From Prorocentrum cordatum (taxonomy: Eukaryota > Sar > Dinophyceae > Prorocentrales > Prorocentraceae), in assembly GCA_963575745.1 (NCBI GenBank), contig CAUYUJ010002725.1:135530-199529 (forward strand): a stretch of DNA of 64,000 nucleotides, given 5' to 3'. How positions within the stretch are numbered: the stretch's first letter is position 1; each line of letters starts with the position of its first letter. The position numbers and the translations under genes are program-made. The notes under the pieces are model-generated. The model saw only the letters and a program-made list of their open reading frames with translations, was not told the DNA's origin and did no database searches. Below are positions 11,000-23,007 of this stretch, one piece after another.

Positions 11000-12110
11000 C
11001 AAGTGCGCAACAGGGGATGCACTCAGGCACTCAGGACCTGAGCGCTGGCCCAACGACGCGGGGGTGGTGATGGGGCTGCCGTTTGGAAATTCAGTTTTTT
11101 TGTTCAGATTTCTGAATTTTGATATATAAAAACAATAAGAAAATTCAGAACAAACAATCAGATAATCTGAATGTTGTCTGAATTTCTCTTGCGGCGGCTT
11201 CCTCCTGCCCCCCTTCCTCCCCCCTTCCTCCTCCGTTCATCATTCCGTCCTTCTTCTTCCTCCGTCCCTCCGCCTTCCTGCCCTTCCCTCAGCGCTAGTT
11301 CGAGGTGTTCTCGTGATTAACTTGCACGTTCTCTACATTGCTCCTATTGCCCCTCCCTTCCTCCACCTCCTCATCCTGCTTCCTTCCTCCACCTCCCCAC
11401 CATTGAAGAAGCGAGTATAACCCACCCTCCTCCTCATCATCTCCTCCTCCTCCTCCTCCTCCTCCCAATCCTCCTCGAGGGTTCCTCGGAACTCGACTTT
11501 GTTCCCGTCCACGGCGTGTTCCCCCTCCTGACCTCTTCCTCCTCCTCCTCCTCCCCCTTCCTTCCACCCCCTTCATCCTCCTCCTCCTCCTACTCCTCCT
11601 CCTCCTCCTCCTCCTCCTCCTCCTCCACCGCTTGAGGGGAAGGCCGAACAAACGCCATATGCCCAACACACGGGGCCCGACTTTCGACGTTCAAGACGCG
11701 CCGTCAATGTGTTTTCTGACCACCCTAAGTATCCTTAGGGGTGCGTGAGAATGGGGGGGGGGGGGGGGGGGGGGGGCGTGAGAAGTGGGCGGGGGGCGGG
11801 GTCTGTCATATCGGAGTCGTTCCCTAAACGTGTTTAGAGGCGCGCGGATGCTCCAAGTGCTTGCGGTGCCACTTTCAAACTGTCCGATCGGCCTCCTCCT
11901 TCCCCCCCCTCGTCCGTCCGCCTCCCTTGCCAGTCTCCGTCGGGATGCGCGTCGGCGCTGGGCTGCGTAGATAGCGAGGCAATGTGGGGCTCTGCGCGAT
12001 TGGGGGATCGGTGCGTGCACCGGTATTTCGCGCTCCCGACTCGTCACCGCCTCCAAGCAACCACGAGAGTCTAGGGGGTGGCGTCCTGGCCGAACGATTG
12101 CATCCAAGTT
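11000..12110. repeat. Gene-free spacer with CTCCT tract and poly-G
   Basis: AT-rich text at 11,090-11,180 carries repeated CAGATTTCTGAATTT-like words. A CTCCT-rich polypyrimidine tract covers about 11,200-11,635 and a run of 24 G lies at 11,753-11,776. No coding signal is seen. Confidence 0.8.
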
Positions 12111-12118
12111 GATTTGCA

Positions 12119-14634
<2,516 letters not shown>

Positions 14635-14639
14635 GAGAC

Positions 14640-15160
14640 AGGGGGCCATCGCAGAACACGTGCTTGAGTGTGCCTTCCCTCTTCAATGTCATCGGTGTGT
14701 TCGATGTGGCAAGGATAATTATCGTGGTAGGTATAGTGATCGTAGTTGCATTTGCAGTGGCAGTTGTTGTAACGGCAGTAATGGTAGTGGGCAGTCATTG
14801 GTAGCGGTAGTCTAGTAGGGGTGGCAGCGGTGGATCTGGCGATTTTGATGTTGCAATCGTGCATATGTCATTTGCGTAGAGCTTTCAATTGTAGCTATTG
14901 TAAGTGGTTCTGGTAGGGGTAATGGCCATGGCAATTTACTGCTTGTGAGGAGGAGGAGGAAGAAGAGGAGGAGGAGAAAGAAAAGGAGGAGGAGGAAGAA
15001 GAGGTGGAGGAGGAAGAAGTGGAGGGGGAGGAGGGATGGAGAAAAAATGAGGGGAGAGAGGAGGAGGAAAAGAGGTGGGAGAAAGATGGGATGGAGAATA
15101 AGAAGGTGGAGGAGGAGGAAGAGGAGGAGGAGGAGGAGGAGGTTGAGGAGGATGTGGAAC

Positions 15161-15240
<80 letters not shown>

Positions 15241-15345
15241 AAAAAAAACAAAAAAAAAACGAATTTGAAAAGTAACCCGAGGGGTTAAGCGAGGGAAAGG
15301 AGGAGGAGGAGGAGGAGGAGGAGGTGGATGATGTGAAGCAAACAC
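14640..15345. repeat. GGA tract and 74-nt poly-T
   Basis: GT-rich sequence at 14,700-14,815 is followed by GGA/GAA purine triplets at 14,946-15,155, a run of 74 T at 15,163-15,236, and a short GGA block at 15,298-15,322. No gene. Confidence 0.9.
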
Positions 15346-15999
15346 GTGCGAACATCACATCTAGCAGCACGCGGTGGCACTGCGTCAGCCGCTCGTGTTT
15401 CTGAGGTCCTAAGGCGTTCGCACTTCCCGACTTCGTATTCCCAAGGCTTTCGCCGCCTCCGCCTCGATTTCTTGGGAGCTCTTTGGGCCTCCTGGGGATC
15501 TCATAGGGTGCTTGCTGCTTTGGGCTTTCTTTGGGCGATGCTGGGGAAGACGAAGGACTTCGCCGAGGTCCTCTTTTGAAGATTTGTGAGGATGTCTTAG
15601 ATGAAACTATCAAAAACATGAGCACACATTTGAGCTAATTATGCCAACATTAACTATAAACCAACAAGCAAATATGGCCGATTAGAGAACATAATGTTAA
15701 CACGATGACAACGCAACATTTATCAAAGCAGCAATCTTCAGCTACGGGGAGGGGTTTCGTGCAGCCTACCAGAGGAGGTCGTGTTTACCGGGGGGGTTCG
15801 TGCAGGGTCGCACCGGGAATGGCGCCAGCTCGAACCCCCCCAGGAGAGATAACCGGGGGGGGGTCGCTCCGCACCGGGTCACCGCCGAATGATATTTTTA
15901 TATTTATTTATATATATATAACATTATATGTATTGTATATTTACTCCATATTATATATAGACCTCTGGGGATGCGCACTCTACAAATGGTTCTGCCCCT
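15346..15999. repeat. Left flank of the retrotransposon, with the ACCGGGGGG motif
   Basis: No gene. Copies of ACCGGGGGGGTTCGTGCA and related words lie at 15,755-15,885, as at 5.9 kb. AT-rich text at 15,895-15,960 (TATATATATAACATTATATG) precedes the element by about 40 bases. Confidence 0.55.
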
Positions 16000-16104
16000 A
16001 TATATGAACCTTCCAAGGAAACCTATGCGGAGTCCACCTGAGCGTGCGCGACGCCGTTGATGGATAACGGTTGAGTTTCATCCATCTGCCGTAGCTGTGT
16101 TGGC
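16000..16104 (+). repeat. Split direct repeat A1 (left terminus)
   Basis: Begins ATATATGAACCTTCCAAGG and ends at TGTGTTGGC. It matches A2 with one substitution (CCT against CTT near position 20). Its last 16 bases plus the next five outside the repeat resemble the DinoSL exon. Confidence 0.9.
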
Positions 16105-16109
16105 TCGAG
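16089..16109 (+). other. DinoSL-like sequence at the end of A1
   Basis: CCGTAGCTGTGTTGGCTC followed by GAG matches the DinoSL exon at 17 of 21 positions. It lies upstream of gag on the sense strand, where the 5' end of a trans-spliced mRNA would be. The A2 copy keeps only the first 16 bases. It could be coincidence. Confidence 0.4.
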
Positions 16110-16344
16110 ACAGGCAGCGGAGTCACCGGGCGGTGCCGCCCGTCTGTGGCCGCTGCCGAGCCACTCTGTCTACTGAAAGTTCGCCGCGCCGAGCGCGGCC
16201 GCGTGCAGGCCACGCTCGGACGACTGATTCTGATCAGCCTCGCTGGCAGACTTTGCGGGCTGAGGGGAGCGAAGACCTGGCTGGGAGACGAGGATCCCGG
16301 GCGCGGGTCGCCCCTCTCCCGCGCCGCTGCGGGCGAGGAGCCCG

Positions 16345-17789
16345 ATGGAGCGGGCAGCCCCGGGTGCCGCCGGGTGGCCCTTCCCGAGAGGGGCCTGGCT
16401 CGACGCGGCGCTGAACGGCGACCTGGTGCCGGGGCTGCCGCTGTGGGCTGGTGCACGGGTCCTGGCGCGCGTCAAGGACGACGACGGGGCGCCGCAGGGC
16501 GTCAGATGCTCGAAGTGGAGGTCGCCTACCAAGCGGACGCCTTCGGCCGTTTCTTCAAGGGGCGGCACGTGGGCGCCAGCGACCCGTACTTCTCATGGTA
16601 TGCAGCCTCCTCCGGGCAGCAGGGCGCGCGCCCCCTGGCCACGGTCTTCCACCTCTGCAAGTGCAGCGCCGCCGAGTGCGGGGCGGTCGCCCCAGTGGGC
16701 GCAGTGGTCGAGCACTTGGACGTGTGGCAGGTGGTGGACCCCCGCGATGTGGCCCGCGAGCAGGCGAAGCTCATCTGCCCGGCCGCGGACCCTGGAGCGC
16801 CTGTGCTGGCCGACGCGCCCTCGGCCGAGCCGATGCCTGGAGAGCTCGGCGGATGGCCGCTCGGGGACGGGGCCAACGAGGGCGAGGAGGAGCCTCGCGG
16901 GCCACCGCGCAAGCGAGCCCGCGAGGTGGAGGGCACCCAGACCCCTGGCGGACCAGGAGATACGAGCCCGCTCGACCAGGAGCTTGCTGGGCTCGAGGAG
17001 ACCGCCGAGGACCCCGAGCTCGAGGCGCGGCTGGCGCGGCTCGGGGGCAAGGCCGCTCGTGGTGGGCCGAGGCAGGGCACGCCCAAGAATGCCGCGCGCC
17101 CAGCAGGGGCCGTGGGCGAGCGCCTGGCGCAGGTGGTAGCTGGCCGAGCCGCCGCTGCTGCCCCTGCGCGCGCCAGCGCCTCGGGATCGAAGAGCAGGCT
17201 GGCGTCAGCGTTGACCGCTGCGCTCCTGGGGCGCGACGACGACGACGACGCGGAGGACGGCGCGGAGAGCGACACGGAGCGCCTCGGGGGCCGCGATCGC
17301 TACCAGGGCGTGAACATCAAGCGCGACTTGTTCCGCAGGATCGCTCGGCAGCGGCCTGGTGCTCTCCTCGAGAATGGGCTCGGCCACCTGCGCAGCCAGT
17401 TCACCCAGCAGCTGTCCGCGGGCGAAGCCGACCCTCTGGCCCCATGCGTCACGCAGTTCCTGAACACGGTGTTCTTCGTTGCTCACCCGCCGCGCACGCT
17501 GGGGACAGACGAGGTGCGGGTCCTCCGCACGTTGGGGCTGGCGCTCGACGGCATCCTGCGCGGAGAGGTCGTCGAGACTGCGGATCTGCTCATGCAGGAG
17601 TTCAAGGCGCGGACGATGGCCATCCGCGACGGGAACTGGCGGTCAGCACGGTGGCTCACGCTGGTCGCACAGGAACAGCTTCCTTCAGGCGCCTCTCTGG
17701 ACGAGGAGAACGCCGCCGAGAAGGTCGAGGCCCGGGAGCTGAAGGTCGCCGAACTCCGCCAGCGGCTTGCAGACCGCAGGCCGGGCTAG
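16345..17789 (+). CDS. Gag-like protein of the retrotransposon, probably frameshifted
   Basis: From ATG 16,345, one frame gives GAWLDAALNGDLVPGLPLWA and ARVLARVKDDDGAPQGV. At about 16,497-16,510 coding seems to pass to another frame, which continues MLEVEVAYQADAFGRFFKG, GASDPYFSWYAASSGQQ and ATVFHLCKCSAAECG, then a charged disordered middle. It ends in a helical region (NIKRDLFRRIARQRPGALLE, LMQEFKARTMAIRDGNWRSA) before the TAG at 17,787. The C-terminal region is a plausible capsid-like domain by position and helical character; no zinc knuckle is seen. The second frame also has its own ATG at 16,506. Place in the element and lack of enzyme motifs support a Gag role. Whether the apparent shift is a lesion or programmed cannot be told from one copy. 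Confidence 0.65.
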
Positions 17790-17813
17790 GGGTCTGGCCG
17801 GGAGCCGTCTCCG

Positions 17814-18377
17814 TTGCAGGGGGGGACGGCACCTGCAGGCCACGGGCGCGCGGAGGCGCGCCCCCCGCCCCCTGCTACCGGGACGCCAGTCTCGGGATCG
17901 GCCGAGGCGATGAGGATCCTTGCCGGACGCGTTCCAGGCGACGGTCCCGCAGCTCCCCCCGCCGAGAAGAAGCCGCCAGTGGCGCGGAGGACCAGCCGCA
18001 GTCCCACGCGGTCAGTCCAGCTCCTGAGCGACTCGGAGGGGGACCTCGACGCAGCAGCCGCCGCCCGCGTGCCACCAGCGGAGGCGGCGGCGAGCCGGAG
18101 CTTCTCGCAGCACAAGGCGGCCCACCCGAGGCGCGAGGGCGAGGCCCAGGCAGCGTGGAAGGCGCGCATCGGGAGGCCGCTGGCTGCCAAGAGCCGCGGC
18201 AAAGGCAAGACGGGGAAGAGCCGCGGCACGGGCACTGCTCGCAGGACGGCCTGGGTTCGAGCGAGAGGGCCGACACGGCTAAGGCCGCGGCCCACAGCAC
18301 GCCCCCGCCTGCCCTCCGCCCGCCTGAGCGGCAGCTACGCGGCAGTTCGCAGGCTCGGCGGTGGCGCCAGATGCTAG
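17814..18377 (+). CDS. Linker frame between gag and RT
   Basis: This frame has no ATG near its start and follows the gag stop in the same frame. It reads like a disordered protein (SPTRSVQLLSDSEGDLDAAA, then basic AKSRGKGKTGKSRGTG) and ends where the RT frame becomes protein-like. It may be the N-terminal part of Pol reached by frameshifting, or a short accessory protein. The alternative RT frame is also open here but looks less protein-like. Confidence 0.4.
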   Translation: MQGGTAPAGHGRAEARPPPPATGTPVSGSAEAMRILAGRVPGDGPAAPPAEKKPPVARRTSRSPTRSVQLLSDSEGDLDAAAAARVPPAEAAASRSFSQHKAAHPRREGEAQAAWKARIGRPLAAKSRGKGKTGKSRGTGTARRTAWVRARGPTRLRPRPTARPRLPSARLSGSYAAVRRLGGGARC

Positions 18378-21300
18378 CCGAGGTGGGCACGGGCGTCAGC
18401 TCCAAGTTCAGGCTGGCCCTCGCAGTCCACGAGGCGGTGCACGGCTCGCCAGGGGCGATCGGGCGGTACGTTCGTAAGATGTGCACTTCGCCAGACCCCA
18501 CGGCCAGCTTCGCGCGGCTGCGCGAGGTGTTGCCGTTACCACTGCCCGACGCCCCACTCTTCGAGAGGTACCGCGCCGCCTGGTACCTGCACCAGCAGCT
18601 GCCGGAGACCTGCGAGGTGGACGCCGCCACGGCGCAGGGGTGGGCCCAGCTCGCGGTCTTCAGCCTGAACTACCAGTACACGGGGCACATGCGCAGTCCC
18701 ACCGTCGCCGCGAGGCGGCCCACGGCTAGCCAGGTTAGTGCGCTCGGCATTGTGCAGGAGGCCTGTGAGTATTTCGTTCAGGATGCCGCCGCAGCCTTCG
18801 AGCTCCCGGACTGGGACCGGGTCATCTCGTCGAGGACCGTCTCCTACGGGGGCGAGGAGACGGCCCGCGCCTTGCCGCTCTCGCTCGCGGGCATCATGCC
18901 AGGCCTCCCCGCGCGCGGCGTTGCCGCCTCGGTCAAGGCGGTCGACATCGCGGACGCCCAGGTGGGCGCCTGGCTTGCCGACCCCACGCTGGCTTTGCTC
19001 CCACGAGATGAGTGGCCTGCAGAGGTCCCGCGGGCAGCGATCCAGGTCACGTCCAAGCAGGAGTGGTACCGCATCGGGACCAAGCTCGTCGAGCTGGGGC
19101 TGGCGGCGCCGATCGCCGACGACCGCATCTTCAAGGTCGGGAACCGCAAGGTGCTTGCGGGGGCGTTCGGGGTCGCCAAGGGAGGCACGCCGTCACCTGG
19201 GCAGGCGTGCGTCCAGCGGTTAATCATCAACATGGTCCCGGCCAACAGCTACCAGCGCATCATGAGGGATGACATCGGGACCCTTAGCGCGTCGCCCTCG
19301 TGGGTCGCCATCCCGCTCCCAGAGGGCCACATGCTGCTCTGGTCCTCGGATGACCAAGCCTCCGCTTTCTACTGCTACGAGCTGCCCGAGGCCTGGCAGC
19401 CATACATGACCCTCGCGGAGGCGATCCCGAACGAGCTCATCGGTGTGCCGGGTCCTGGGAAGACTCACCTCGCGCTGCGCGTCATCCCGATGGGCTGGAT
19501 CAACGCGGTCACGGTGTTTCAGCACTGCCACAGGCGCCTCGGGTTCGGCTCTCGCCCCCTCGCTGCGGGGTTTCCCGCAGAGCTCGAGTGGCGCAAGGAC
19601 CGGCCGCTTCCGTTCAAGTCGAAGGAGCTCGAGCAGCAGTGGATCCAGTACTACATCGACGACTGGGACCATGGCGAGGTGGTGCCCAACGCGATGGTCG
19701 CGGAGCTCCTCGGCACGATGAGCTGCGCGCAGGAGGAGCAGAGGGCCGCCTACGGCCGCTCGGGGATCAGCGTCGCCCCCGGCAAGGCCAAGCACCGCGC
19801 GCTGGTCCTGGAACGGATGGGCGCGGGTCTTGACGGGGCCGTCGGCCGGGTCGGAGTCACGACCGAGAAGCTGCACCAGCTGCTGGCGTTCATCCTGTGG
19901 GGCATGGGCAGACAGGGCCTCTCGTCGCAGGGCATGCTCATGATCCTAGGCAGGTGCGTCAGGGCAGCGGAGTTCAGGAGGCCTTTCATGGGGTTCCTCA
20001 ACAGCGTGTGGGCTGCTGGGCGCTGGACGCGTCCGCAGGCTGTTCCCCTCGGCATGTGCGACGAGCTCTTGGGCTTTGCGATGGCGCTGCCGCTGGCCTA
20101 CACCGACCTGCGCGCAAAGATCGACACTTGTGTCATTGCGACCGATGCCAGCGAGCGCGCCGGGGGCATCTGCCACACGGCCGGGCTCTCGGCGCAGGGC
20201 GTTGCGTGCGCGAGAGGGGGAGCTTCGGCTGTGACGTTGCGGCCTGGTGCAGTTGCGGCCCCTGTGCGGGGTGTGCGGTGGCGCCCTCGCATAGTTCTCA
20301 TCGAGCTCTTCGCTGGCGCCGCGGGGGCCGCGGTGGCGGCCTCCAGACTCCCGATCGACGTGATGGCCCATGTCAGCTGCGAGGTCGAGCCCGCCGCCTG
20401 GCGACTGGTGCGTCGCCGCTGGGCGGGCGTGATCGAGCTTGGCAACATCGAGGCCGTCGACACGGCGCGGTTTACTGAGATGCTGAAGGGCTACGCGCGG
20501 GACGCCGACTGGGTCGTCCTGACCGCGGGGAGCCCGTGCCAAGACCTGGCGAGCATCAATGTCGTGGGGACCGGCCTGGAGGGGTCGAGGTCGAGGCTCT
20601 TCTTCCGGGTCCCCGAGCTGATCCAGGCAGCAGAGGCTGCCTTTCCCAAGCGCACCATGTGGTTCGTCGAGAACGTGTTCAGCATGACCTTAGAGTCGAG
20701 GGCGGAGTTCACCAGGGCGCTTGGCGTCACACCCGTGTTCCTCGATGCCAGGTGTCTCGCTCACGTCAGGCGGCCCCGCCTGTACTGGTGCTCGTGGCCC
20801 GTTACGGCGTTCTTGGCGTCCGACGCCACCGTCGAGACCAAGGGTGTGGGTGAAGCCACGTACTTCAAGGTCTCGCTTGCGGTGGAGAGGCTCCCACTGA
20901 GTGCCTCGCTCCTGGAGGGCTGGTCGGCGCTGGACCCTGAGGCAGACCTCCCTTGTTTCACGAGGCCGATCCCGCGGAGTCACCCGCCGTTTCGGCCCGT
21001 GGGCCTCGACCGCGCCTCGGTGAGGGCTGCAGAGCGCTGGGCTGCCGACAGCTACCGTTACCAGGTCAACAACTACGAGGACGGCAGCCTCATCTGGGAT
21101 GCAAGGCGTGAGCGGGGCCGGCTGCCCGTGCCTGAGGAGCGTGCTGCCCTGATGGGGTTCGACCGTCTCTATTTCCAGGCCGCTGTAAAAGATAGTGCAC
21201 CTGCCGCCGAGCGTGACAGCGTCATTGAGTCTCTGATCGGGAATACGTTCTGCGCCCAGGCTGTCATGTATCTTCTCGGCTCGTGGCTCGCTCAGGTGGG

Positions 21301-22051
21301 GGCGCTAGCGGCCGCCATCCCGGGCAGCAGCTGCCTCGCTGTGGGGACGTGCGAGGCGAACTGGAACGTGGTCCCCGACTTCCAGCAGCCGGGACATCGC
21401 GACCCGCGGTTGGAACGCAGCCTGATCGTGGAGTTCCTGAGGGTCGCGGACCGCGGGGGCACGGACGTCCGGCTCGACACCGGGGCACCCTACCGAGCCC
21501 GCGCGTGGCCGCGGGCAGCTCTCCGTACGCACCTCTGGGCCTGGCGGATCGCCAAAGGGTTTCGCTGGCAGCGGCCCGGGCACATCTCGGCGCTGGTGCT
21601 GGAGGCTGCAGTGGCTGGAGCGCGCTGGAGGTGCCGAGCGGTTGAGAACCACCGCTGCCGCTACCTGCTCATACTGGATGCCCAAGCGATCGCGGCAGTC
21701 AGCACCAAGGGCAGATCGAGCGCGAGGGCTTTGCAGCCCGCGCTCCGCCGTCTCAACGCCCTCCTCCTCGCGACGGCAGGGTGCCCGCTGTACGGCTACT
21801 GCGACACCGACGACATGCCCGCCGACACGCCGTCCCGCTGGAGCTTCGGCCGCCGCTGCCTCGCTCCCAGTGCGGCCGCCGGCAAGGGCCAGGAGGGCCG
21901 CCCCCAGCAAGCGTGCAGCACAAGCAGCGGCAAAGGTGAGCCGGGTCACAGCTCAGGCGATGGCGCGACGAGCTGCAGCGAGATCCCAACCGCTGAGGGA
22001 GGCGATGGTCACGCCACTCACCCTGCAGCGGTACCGTGCGGCAGTCGATGA
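18290..22051 (+). CDS. Pol: reverse transcriptase, RNase H with nested C5-DNMT
   Basis: Protein-like sequence starts near 18,360 (MLAEVGTGVSSKFRLALAV); the frame is open further upstream, so the true start is unknown. Order: an RT-associated N-terminal region; the RT core with motif A in LLWSSDDQASAFYCYELP, motif B in VIPMGWINAVTVFQHCHR and catalytic YYIDDWD at about 19,649-19,669; the first RNase H strand with VIATDASERAGGI (Asp codon 20,144); a cytosine-5 methyltransferase (about 20,284-21,290); then the rest of RNase H, with Glu in ALVLEAAVAGARW (21,602), Asp in LLILDAQAIAAVSTKGRSS (21,677) and Asp in MPADTPSRW (21,824). RT and RNase H copy the RNA; the methyltransferase may methylate element DNA. 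All key residues are present. The 3' end overlaps the recombinase frame, as is usual in DIRS-order elements. Confidence 0.9.
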   Translation, partial: AHSTPPPALRPPERQLRGSSQARRWRQMLAEVGTGVSSKFRLALAVHEAVHGSPGAIGRYVRKMCTSPDPTASFARLREVLPLPLPDAPLFERYRAAWYLHQQLPETCEVDAATAQGWAQLAVFSLNYQYTGHMRSPTVAARRPTASQVSALGIVQEACEYFVQDAAAAFELPDWDRVISSRTVSYGGEETARALPLSLAGIMPGLPARGVAASVKAVDIADAQVGAWLADPTLALLPRDEWPAEVPRAAIQVTSKQEWYRIGTKLVELGLAAPIADDRIFKVGNRKVLAGAFGVAKGGTPSPGQACVQRLIINMVPANSYQRIMRDDIGTLSASPSWVAIPLPEGHMLLWSSDDQASAFYCYELPEAWQPYMTLAEAIPNELIGVPGPGKTHLALRVIPMGWINAVTVFQHCHRRLGFGSRPLAAGFPAELEWRKDRPLPFKSKELEQQWIQYYIDDWDHGEVVPNAMVAELLGTMSCAQEEQRAAYGRSGISVAPGKAKHRALVLERMGAGLDGAVGRVGVTTEKLHQLLAFILWGMGRQGLSSQGMLMILGRCVRAAEFRRPFMGFLNSVWAAGRWTRPQAVPLGMCDELLGFAMALPLAYTDLRAKIDTCVIATDASERAGGICHTAGLSAQGVACARGGASAVTLRPGAVAAPVRGVRWRPRIVLIELFAGAAGAAVAASRLPIDVMAHVSCEVEPAAWRLVRRRWAGVIELGNIEAVDTARFTEMLKGYARDADWVVLTAGSPCQDLASINVVGTGLEGSRSRLFFRVPELIQAAEAAFPKRTMWFVENVFSMTLESRAEFTRALGVTPVFLDARCLAHVRRPRLYWCSWPVTAFLASDATVETKGVGEATYFKVSLAVERLPLSASLLEGWSALDPEADLPCFTRPIPRSHPPFRPVGLDRASVRAAERWAADSYRYQVNNYEDGSLIWDARRERGRLPVPEERAALMGFDRLYFQAAVKDSAPAAERDSVIESLIGNTFCAQAVMYLLGSWLAQVGALAAAIPGSSCLAVGTCEANWNVVPDFQQPGHRDPRLERSLIVEFLRVADRGGTDVRLDTGAPYRARAWPRAALRTHLWAWRIAKGFRWQRPGHISALVLEAAVAGARWRCRAVENHRCRYLLILDAQAIAAVSTKGRSSARALQPALRRLNALLLATAGCPLYGYCDTDDMPADTPSRWSFGRRCLAPSAAAGKGQEGRPQQACSTSSGKGEPGHSSGDGATSCSEIPTAEGGDGHATHPAAVPCGSR
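20284..21290 (+). other. Cytosine-5 DNA methyltransferase domain inside Pol
   Basis: The motifs occur in canonical order. Motif I: LIELFAGAAGAAVAAS (FAG at 20,309). Motif II: CEVEPAAWRLVRRRW. Motif IV: GSPCQDLASIN with the catalytic Cys codon at 20,537-20,539. Motif VI: WFVENVFSM (ENV at 20,669). Motif VIII: RRPRLYWCSW. Motif IX-like: PVPEERAALMGFDRLYF. Motif X: IGNTFCAQAVMYLLG. No regulatory domain (RFTS, BAH, PWWP) is seen. The set predicts an active C5 enzyme. De Mendoza and colleagues (2018) reported C5-DNMTs captured by retrotransposons in Symbiodinium and charophytes, so the class has precedent. Confidence 0.92.
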
Positions 22052-22874
22052 AGTCGTTGATTTCTGGATCCAGGAGCACCGGCAGCCGCAGACGCCCGCT
22101 CAGGTCGACGCTGGCGTGGCCGCCTTCATTGAGAGCCGCTGGCTGAGCGGAGGATCTTTGTTCGAAGTTAATAATGCTATTGCTGGCATCACGCGCGCTT
22201 TCCCGCCCGTGCGAGGGCACCTGCGGGACAGCTGGCGCTTGGCCAAGACGTGGCAACGACTGGAGCCAGCTGGGCGGGCGCTGCCGATTGGTCCGCTGAT
22301 CGCGGCAGCATTCGCTGGTGCATTTGCAGCCGTAGGCCAGCTCGGTGCTGCGGCGGTGCTGGCTGCGGGCTACGATGCTTTCCTCCGGACGGGTGAGATG
22401 ACCTCGCTCGTGTGGTCCGATGTACAGCTGTACCCACTCCGACGAATGGCCGTGCTGCAGCTGCGCAACGCCAAGAGCCAGCATCAGACTGGTGCCCGAG
22501 AGTTCGTGCCCGTGCGGAGTGGTGTAGCGGTCGCCCTCCTTGCTAGAGCAAAGGCTCAGGCGCACGGACAGGACTTGTGCCTCGGAATGGAGCCAAACAG
22601 TTTCATGAACACTTACAGCCGAGTGCGTGAGCTGCTGGAACTGCAGGATGCTAAGCTCACCCTCTACAGCTGGCGGAGGGGCGGCGCCTCCGCCGACTTC
22701 CGCAGCCATGGCTCCATGGAGCAGACGCTGCTCCGAGGCAGATGGGCCTCGGCGCGCGCGGCCCGCTTGTATGTCCAGGATGCCGTCGCCGAGGCCACTC
22801 AATTAAATCTCTCGCCCGCGCAGCGGAAGCGCTGCGGCCTGCTCGCGTCCCGCCTGCGCGCAGAAGCGAGATGA
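22005..22874 (+). CDS. Tyrosine recombinase (integrase) of the retrotransposon
   Basis: About 290 residues from ATG 22,005; the frame is open upstream across the end of Pol, so a frameshifted or longer start is possible. An N-terminal core-binding region (TLQRYRAAVDEVVDFWIQEH) leads to the catalytic domain: the first Arg in GYDAFLRTGEMTSLVW (22,386), the second Arg in YSWRRGGASADF (about 22,674) and the nucleophilic Tyr in RAARLYVQDA (22,770). The His usual in the HxxR box is replaced by Tyr (YSWR). It should join the circular element DNA to the target and resolve the split repeats. It overlaps Pol by about 47 bases counted from this ATG. Confidence 0.85.
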   Translation: MVTPLTLQRYRAAVDEVVDFWIQEHRQPQTPAQVDAGVAAFIESRWLSGGSLFEVNNAIAGITRAFPPVRGHLRDSWRLAKTWQRLEPAGRALPIGPLIAAAFAGAFAAVGQLGAAAVLAAGYDAFLRTGEMTSLVWSDVQLYPLRRMAVLQLRNAKSQHQTGAREFVPVRSGVAVALLARAKAQAHGQDLCLGMEPNSFMNTYSRVRELLELQDAKLTLYSWRRGGASADFRSHGSMEQTLLRGRWASARAARLYVQDAVAEATQLNLSPAQRKRCGLLASRLRAEAR

Positions 22875-23007
22875 ACTTTTCTTGCTTTGTACTGCCTGTC
22901 TGTCTGTCCCGCCCATCCTCCACCTTTCTTCCCTCATTTCATTACAACGAGGTGGAGGGCATAAGTAAGAGCAAGAGGGAGCGGCTTTTGCCAGAGTAGG
23001 GACCGTG

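Noticed and set aside
20284-21290. The DNMT as bacterial contamination or a host DNMT gene
   Set aside because: It is in frame within Pol, flanked on both sides by RNase H pieces and by the element's repeats.
21305-22802. Long minus-strand frames opposite Pol and the recombinase
   Set aside because: Antisense shadows in GC-rich coding DNA; the plus strand has clear catalytic motifs.
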